A stretch of DNA of 64,000 bases from 4572-13 sp964594065 (GTDB lineage Bacteria; Planctomycetota; Phycisphaerae; Sedimentisphaerales; Anaerohalosphaeraceae). Shown in pieces: positions 60,240 through 64,000 of the stretch (position 1 is its first letter; each line of letters starts with the position of its first letter). The stretch is taken from contig CAZQKX010000003.1 of NCBI GenBank assembly GCA_964594065.1, positions 1 through 64,000 of the forward strand, in the 5' to 3' direction. A program made the translations under genes and the position numbers. A model generated the notes under the pieces. It made no database searches, had not been told where the DNA came from, and worked only from the letters and a program-made list of their open reading frames with translations.

Positions 60240-60302
60240 ATGAAGTACATGAAGAGAATGAAGAAATAATAATTAAAACTTCATGTTCTTTATGCTCTTC
60301 AT
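60240..60302. repeat. 9-bp tandem repeat arranged as an inverted repeat
   Basis: Three 9-base units ATGAAGTAC, ATGAAGAGA, ATGAAGAAA (60240-60266), a 9-base spacer, then three inverted units AAACTTCAT, GTTCTTTAT, GCTCTTCAT (60276-60302). Arms of 27 bases pair at about 21-22 positions. It sits immediately before the pilV-like start, so in the transcript it would form a long hairpin at the ribosome-binding region. Confidence 0.8.
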
Positions 60303-60343
60303 GGTAAACCATTATTCTCTGAATTCTCTGTGACTATTTTCCT

Positions 60344-60808
60344 TTAATAGTTCGTATGAAATTCCGAATCGCAGGCGTAAAACTCACCGGTGGCCACATT
60401 AAACCACCAGCCCGTCTCTTCGGTACCCATTGGAATGGCTTTGGAATCGTTGACACAAGTAACCGCATTACTGAGCGCCGAACTGGAAAGATAAGGATTG
60501 TCCGGGAACTGCTGCAGATAAGGGGTCCCGTTATCAGCCTCCCGTTGCAATGCTAAAATAAATGCCTCGCCCGTAACCGACAGATCGCCAATTTCCTCTT
60601 GTCCGGGATATAAGCCGTTATGTTCGGCCTTATATAGCCGTATCTGCGAACGGACCATCTGAAGCCGGTCCACCATATCCGAAAGCTTTTTCTCTTCCAT
60701 TGCCCCGGAGAGTGCAGGATGAGAAACAGACGCCACCAGACCGATGATCGCGATTAACACACACCAGTCACAAAGTGTCAATTTTGTTTTTTTCTCATTC
60801 TTTTCCAT
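60344..60808 (-). CDS. Pilin-like protein with degenerate prepilin signal
   Basis: 154 residues. The pilin helix is present (CVLIAIIGLVASVSHPALSG) and the rest aligns with the major pilin gene downstream in coordinates (RLQMVRSQIRLYKAEHNGLYPGQ versus TLRSQIQLYKIQHNDNPPADG; PDNPYLSSSA; WWFNVATGEFYA). The signal reads KLTLCDWC in place of GFTLVEIL: the cleavage Gly is Lys and Glu5 is Asp. Prepilin peptidase probably cannot process it. It may be a membrane-bound pseudopilin or a decayed copy. Confidence 0.8.
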   Translation of the reverse strand: MEKNEKKTKLTLCDWCVLIAIIGLVASVSHPALSGAMEEKKLSDMVDRLQMVRSQIRLYKAEHNGLYPGQEEIGDLSVTGEAFILALQREADNGTPYLQQFPDNPYLSSSALSNAVTCVNDSKAIPMGTEETGWWFNVATGEFYACDSEFHTNY

Positions 60809-60957
60809 TGCTTGCCTCGTGTCTTATTACAATACAAACAGTAATTACTGATTTTAAAACCGTCCCGGCCCCTGCCTTATTCCATAGTAAAAATCAAATA
60901 GCAAATAGCAAAGATACTGACAGCCCTATGGGCTGCACTATTCTACATTATTGATTC

Positions 60958-61003
60958 AAAAAGAAAGCCGGCCGGCCCCCCGGAAAACGGAAGCCGACCG
61001 GCT
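60958..61003 (-). terminator. Strong terminator after the major pilin gene
   Basis: On the minus strand AGCCGGTCGGC (61003-60993) pairs with GCCGGCCGGCT (60976-60966) over 11 bp with one G-U, followed by TTTCTTTTT. It lies 25 bases after the pilin stop and should give a separate, abundant pilin mRNA. A second hairpin CAGCCC-TAT-GGGCTG sits at 60921-60935. Confidence 0.9.
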
Positions 61004-61027
61004 GTATTAAACTTTGTAATCTTAAAA

Positions 61028-61522
61028 CTAAGGAGTGGCGCCAGCATCTTCAAGTGCTGCGATCACCTCAGCATCAGCAGTTGCATCAAGTTCGGTGATA
61101 GCCAGATAGATGTCGCCTGTGGTATTATCGTATACCCAACCAACATCAGCTGCGTCTGCTGCTGCAACTGAACTTGAATCGCTCCAGGGATTGGTGGGAA
61201 CAGACTGTACATAAGGACCATAAATGATCCCGGTAGCTGTATTCTTAGCTGCAGCCGTTGTACCGCTAACATCAGAATACGTTTCCATCTGAGCAATAAA
61301 GACAGCTTCTGCAAAAGTACCGTCAGCAGGAGGATTGTCATTGTGCTGGATCTTGTACAGTTGAATCTGCGAGCGTAAGGTCTGCAGGCTGCTCAATGAA
61401 CTGCTGAGCTTTGACTGCGTGCTTGCATCACTAAACTGAGGAATGACGATTGCCGCCAAAATACCCAGAATAACGACCACGATCAGAATTTCCACTAATG
61501 TAAAACCTTTGTTCTTTCTCAT
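61028..61522 (-). CDS. Major type IV pilin / pseudopilin (GspG-like)
   Basis: 164-residue prepilin from ATG 61522: leader MRKNKG then FTLVEILIVVVILGILAAIVIPQF (quoted in part: FTLVEILIVVVILGILAA) with Glu5. Globular part has SQIQLYKIQHNDNPPADG, VPTNPWSDSSSV, YDNTTGDIYLAI, the GspG-like layout of Planctomycetota pilins. Leader region 61523-61966 is long and contains a structured segment; a strong terminator follows. It is the likely main subunit of the fibre. Confidence 0.92.
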   Translation of the reverse strand: MRKNKGFTLVEILIVVVILGILAAIVIPQFSDASTQSKLSSSLSSLQTLRSQIQLYKIQHNDNPPADGTFAEAVFIAQMETYSDVSGTTAAAKNTATGIIYGPYVQSVPTNPWSDSSSVAAADAADVGWVYDNTTGDIYLAITELDATADAEVIAALEDAGATP

Positions 61523-61597
61523 TTTCTTGCCCTTTCTAAATTTTTGCATGCCTGTTAAGGTATCGTTTCATTTACATTTTTTCACAAAGTCACTTTT

Positions 61598-61686
61598 GCA
61601 GGCTCGGAATAACCCATCCACGCAAGACTCATTTTGCGGCCTTCAGGCTGCTCGTACTGATGCGTCGAAAGTCGTTTTGAACCTGC
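61598..61686 (-). other. Candidate structured RNA in pilin leader
   Basis: The 444-base gap 61523-61966 upstream of the pilin has no gene. Nested pairings: GCAGGTTC (61686-61679) with GAGCCTGC (61605-61598), inside it ACGCA (61665-61661) with TGCGT (61624-61620), and inside that a GCAGCC-TGAA-GGCCGC hairpin (61651-61636, one A-C mismatch on this strand). The nested order suggests a folded leader about 90 bases long. A weak promoter-like TTGGTT-16-TAATAT lies upstream (near 61750). Does not match GEMM (c-di-GMP) riboswitches I know. Confidence 0.4.
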
Positions 61687-61966
61687 GGTCTATCTCTAAA
61701 ATCAGTTTCGATTTTATATTCCTTTATCAGGTTGCCAGGTCGATATTAGCTTGTCAAAGATCAGAACCAACGTTACATTAAAAACATACATTACGAAACC
61801 AGAGATGCCAAATGAAGGAGAGCTGGAAATCGGGATTTTTTGATACTGATAGAAATGTAAAGAACCGCCGATAAACAATCGGTTCGGACAAAAATAAAAA
61901 GACTAATGAAAAGGATTGTTAAGAGGAAAAAAGTTTTTTACTCGAAAAAAATGTGAAAACTCAGAT

Positions 61967-62428
61967 TTAACTTACCGCAAGGTAATCCGGTGCATTTTTA
62001 AGAACGATTTTTCGCTGCGTTTTGGCGGCATGTTCCAATCGCACCTCGATGAACTCCAGCCCCTCCAACGCCGGTATTACTTTGTCGGCCCATTCGACCA
62101 ACACCACCGAGTCGGGCCGGCAATATTCCTCAAATCCCAGCGCTTCAAACTCCGCCACCGAATCAATGCGGTAGGCGTCGATATGATAGATGTGGACCAG
62201 CCCATCCCGGCCGAAGTATTCGTTTACCAAAACAAATGTCGGGCTGCTGACCTGATCCGGATCGTGTGCCCCAAGCCCCAGTGAGATACCCTTAATCAAG
62301 TGTGTTTTCCCCGTCCCGAGATTGCCGATCAGGGCAAACACCTCGCCCCCCTTCAAAGAGGCCCCGATCCGCTTACCCAACTCAACGGTCTCTGCAGCAC
62401 TGTTTGTCGTGATCTGAAACTGGCTCAT
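61967..62428 (-). CDS. tsaE: tRNA threonylcarbamoyladenosine biosynthesis protein TsaE
   Basis: 153-residue P-loop ATPase needed for t6A37 modification of ANN-decoding tRNAs with TsaB, TsaC and TsaD. Walker A GNLGTGKTHLIKG, SPTFVLVNEY, HIDAYRI, and VLVEWADKV are typical. Its start overlaps the thiL stop by 4 bases (ATGA). Confidence 0.95.
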   Translation of the reverse strand: MSQFQITTNSAAETVELGKRIGASLKGGEVFALIGNLGTGKTHLIKGISLGLGAHDPDQVSSPTFVLVNEYFGRDGLVHIYHIDAYRIDSVAEFEALGFEEYCRPDSVVLVEWADKVIPALEGLEFIEVRLEHAAKTQRKIVLKNAPDYLAVS

Positions 62429-63339
62429 AAATGGTCATATCCCCCCGCCTTAACATCAACAATCCTGCCATCCGGCAGCAATTGCTGAATATTCATCGTA
62501 TCCGTTACTGTACCAATTTGTGTAATATGTATATGGTCTGCCGTTTTCAGCTTATCATACTCCGCAACGTCGAGGGTAAACAACAGTTCAAAGTCCTCCC
62601 CATCGTAGAACACTGCATAGAACGGATCATCCGTTTTCTTTGCCGCTTCGGAGACCGGTATCTTTTCTGTCTCAAGCAATGCGCCGACCTTACTTTGTGT
62701 GCAAATACGATTCAGGTCCGGACTCAATCCATCCGTAATATCTATCATTGCATGAATCCTCGCTGCTTTTGTAATTGCCAGGGCTTCTCTGATCCGAGGT
62801 GTAAAATGCAGATGTTTGCCGTGCATCGACCCGCCCAGCGAACCGGTCACACAGATTACATCTCCTGCCTTTGCTCCGCTTCGCCTGACCGGCAGATGAT
62901 AATCGCTGGGCCTGCTTAACATCGTTACATTAATCGCAAAGGATTCGGCCGTCTCCTTCCACTTGGTGATATCACCACCGATCAGCGTACAGTCAAACAG
63001 GTCTCCGGCTTCTGTAATGCCCGCATAGATTTGTTTAAGTTCATCGGCCCCATAATCAGTTGGCAGCGCCACAGCCACCACTGCACAGACAGGGATCGTC
63101 GCCATCGCCGCACAATCACTCAAACTCGCAGCCATTGCCTTATACGACGCCTCCTCCAGCGTACACTGCTGCAGATCAAAATGCACCCCATCCAAAAGCA
63201 TATCCGTCGTCACCAACAGTGTCCCGTCATCGCCGGCCCGAACCTGCGCCATATCGTCACCGATCCCGATGGGAAACTGTTCGACAGAAGCTTTGCTTTG
63301 TGCCGCAAACCAGGATGTGATTTGGTCTTCATTAGACAT
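62425..63339 (-). CDS. thiL: Thiamine-monophosphate kinase
   Basis: 304-residue PurM-like kinase making thiamine diphosphate from thiamine phosphate. Motifs: GIGDDMAQV with metal Asp, LLVTTDMLLDGVHFDL, AASLSDCAAMAT, LIGGDITKW, VTGSLGGSMHG, and MIDITDGLSPDLNRI. The ATG at 63339 is chosen; the frame continues upstream into the 8-bp repeats with no coding character. No clear ribosome site precedes this ATG: the sequence just upstream belongs to the inserted repeat element, which may have replaced the native one. Confidence 0.95.
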   Translation of the reverse strand: MSNEDQITSWFAAQSKASVEQFPIGIGDDMAQVRAGDDGTLLVTTDMLLDGVHFDLQQCTLEEASYKAMAASLSDCAAMATIPVCAVVAVALPTDYGADELKQIYAGITEAGDLFDCTLIGGDITKWKETAESFAINVTMLSRPSDYHLPVRRSGAKAGDVICVTGSLGGSMHGKHLHFTPRIREALAITKAARIHAMIDITDGLSPDLNRICTQSKVGALLETEKIPVSEAAKKTDDPFYAVFYDGEDFELLFTLDVAEYDKLKTADHIHITQIGTVTDTMNIQQLLPDGRIVDVKAGGYDHL

Positions 63340-63346
63340 TTTTAAA

Positions 63347-63378
63347 GTATGTAGGTATACAGGTATGTAAGTATACAA
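63347..63378 (-). repeat. Left inverted array of 8-bp units
   Basis: On the minus strand: TGTATACT, TACATACC, TGTATACC, TACATACT. Ends 8 bases before the thiL start codon. Confidence 0.8.
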
Positions 63379-63387
63379 ACATCGTGG

Positions 63388-63753
63388 TCATCTAAAATCC
63401 TCTATTTTTCTATAGTACAGTGTTAACAGTTTACTGACTTCTTCTGCTATACCGTGCATCTTGGTTGTATCATAATAACCAAGCTCTTTCGATAAAATCA
63501 GATAATATCGAGTTTCTTCGAGCGAAGCATGGGCAATTGTGAGGTATCTTTGCTTTTCCGCTTTTGTTCGTTTCCTATATCCCTCAGCAATATTGGCAGG
63601 TACAGACACCGCAGAACGCCTTACCTGTGAAACAAGTCCATACAGTTCATCTTTCGGAAACTCTTTCGTTGCTTTATAAACATGCAAGACCAACTGATGC
63701 GCCTTTTGCCATACAAACAAATCCTCAAACCTTCCAACCTTCTTCCCTGCCAT
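63388..63753 (-). CDS. Four-helix-bundle protein (S23 / IVP family)
   Basis: 121-residue all-helical protein of the four-helix-bundle family first known from 23S rRNA intervening sequences (S23) and related in fold to the Avd protein of diversity-generating retroelements. Family signatures: FEDLFVWQKAHQLVLHVYKAT, FPKDELYGLVSQVRRSAVSV, PANIAEGYRK, and LEETRYYLILSKELGY. The fold forms basic pentamer-like assemblies that bind nucleic acid; cellular role unknown. AAGGGG precedes the ATG. Located between inverted 8-bp repeat arrays. Confidence 0.93.
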   Translation of the reverse strand: MAGKKVGRFEDLFVWQKAHQLVLHVYKATKEFPKDELYGLVSQVRRSAVSVPANIAEGYRKRTKAEKQRYLTIAHASLEETRYYLILSKELGYYDTTKMHGIAEEVSKLLTLYYRKIEDFR

Positions 63754-63778
63754 CGGTAGCCCCTTCTGAAATCTATCT

Positions 63779-63832
63779 ACTTGTATACTTACATACCTAT
63801 ATACTTATATACTTGCATCCCTGTATACTTAA
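63779..63832 (+). repeat. Right inverted array of 8-bp units
   Basis: On the plus strand: TGTATACT, TACATACC, TATATACT, TATATACT, TGCATCCC, TGTATACT, ending one base before the argH stop codon complement. Confidence 0.8.
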
Positions 63833-63833
63833 A

Positions 63834-64000
63834 TCACTGTTCTTTCAGCTTATCTTTCCAATAGGCGATCTGCGCTTTTGCGTTTTCCGGCCCGGCGGCG
63901 CCTTTGGACTGGTACGATCGACAGACCCCCGCCGGGTCGAGCGTCTCGAACACATCCTTTTTGATTTTATCACAGGCCGCCTGAAACTGTTCGATCGTCA
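63834..64000 (-). CDS. argH: C-terminal end of probable argininosuccinate lyase (partial)
   Basis: The last 54 codons of a minus-strand gene end at TGA 63836-63834. The sequence TIEQFQAACDKIKKDVFETL, DPAGVCRSYQSKGAAGPENA, KAQIAYWKDKLKEQ matches the layout of the ASL C-terminal domain (LTxEEFQ, DVxxxLdP, sxGgtgPexvxxQI). The body lies outside the window, so identity is probable only. It would be the upstream neighbour of the four-helix-bundle cassette and thiL. Confidence 0.6.
   Translation of the reverse strand, partial: TIEQFQAACDKIKKDVFETLDPAGVCRSYQSKGAAGPENAKAQIAYWKDKLKEQ

Larger units (their letters stand above)
63347..63832. mobile_element. Candidate four-helix-bundle cassette bounded by inverted 8-bp arrays
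   Basis: The whole argH-thiL spacer is filled by a minus-strand four-helix-bundle gene flanked by arrays of the 8-base unit TGTATACT/TACATACC. The left array (63347-63378) and the right array (63779-63832) read outward from the gene in opposite orientation, including an 18-base perfect inverted repeat TTGTATACTTACATACCT (63378-63361 minus, 63781-63798 plus). No transposase is encoded. The layout resembles 23S rRNA intervening sequences, which carry S23-type genes inside a terminal stem; here it is intergenic. Mobility is inferred. Confidence 0.4.

Overview
The window looks like a chromosomal segment of an anaerobic or microaerobic Planctomycetota bacterium of the Phycisphaerae/Sedimentisphaerales type. 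The grounds are inference from content: secreted proteins ending in a PEP-CTERM-like tail (PEP, hydrophobic stretch, RKRK), dockerin-like EF-hand pairs and beta-helix repeats at protein ends, marine-glycan hydrolases (GH117, GH95+GH29), and the HcyBio/NIL-ferredoxin/UPF0280 homocysteine cassette typical of anaerobes. No species can be named from the sequence alone.

Layout. 1-5.3 kb: thrS-infC (infC uses an AUU start) closed by a terminator, a HAD phosphatase, an FHA protein and rlmN. 5.4-13.4 kb: a GH117 lipoprotein, an aldo/keto reductase, a secreted DNRLRE-type protein with promoter, long leader and perfect terminator, and a sulfotransferase overlapping a Ca-type P-ATPase. 13.5-16 kb: the three-gene sulfide-dependent homocysteine cassette and tRNA-Arg(TCG). 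16-21.3 kb: a tandem array of five secreted PEP-CTERM-like genes on the minus strand (four SUMF1/FGE-fold paralogues and one seven-repeat FG-GAP propeller) with shared ribosome-binding leaders, a duplicated ~100-nt leader, and one copy cut by a CGA-to-TGA type stop. 21.5-31.6 kb: a secreted HEAT protein, trkA-trkH, carA, carB, a metallophosphoesterase and a DAHP synthase. 31.6-45 kb: a 1427-residue double fucosidase, an NtrC-type regulator with no phospho-acceptor Asp, a cold-shock protein, rpsO-pnp, and a 1294-residue beta-helix/BACON-like/dockerin-like protein followed by a repeat-rich spacer.

45.1-61.5 kb is one long minus-strand type IV pilus/type II secretion locus. In transcription order it runs: pilin (with structured leader and strong terminator), degenerate pseudopilin, PilV-, PilW- and GspK-like minor pilins, GspH-like pilin, PilM, PilN, PilO, PilP-like, secretin, TPR lipoprotein, histidine kinase, response regulator, GAF/HD-GYP protein, STAS protein, PilB/GspE ATPase, PilC/GspF. 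A c-di-GMP phosphodiesterase-type protein therefore lies beside an ATPase with MshEN-type (potential c-di-GMP receptor) N-terminal motifs.

61.9-64 kb carries tsaE, thiL and the end of a probable argH. The argH-thiL gap is filled exactly by a four-helix-bundle (S23/IVP-family) gene bounded by inverted arrays of an 8-bp tandem repeat, including an 18-bp perfect inverted repeat. A similar 8-bp array without a gene lies at 44950-45005, and a 9-bp tandem repeat arranged as a hairpin lies at 60240-60302. These repeat/cassette elements and the SUMF1 array are the parts most likely to be new.
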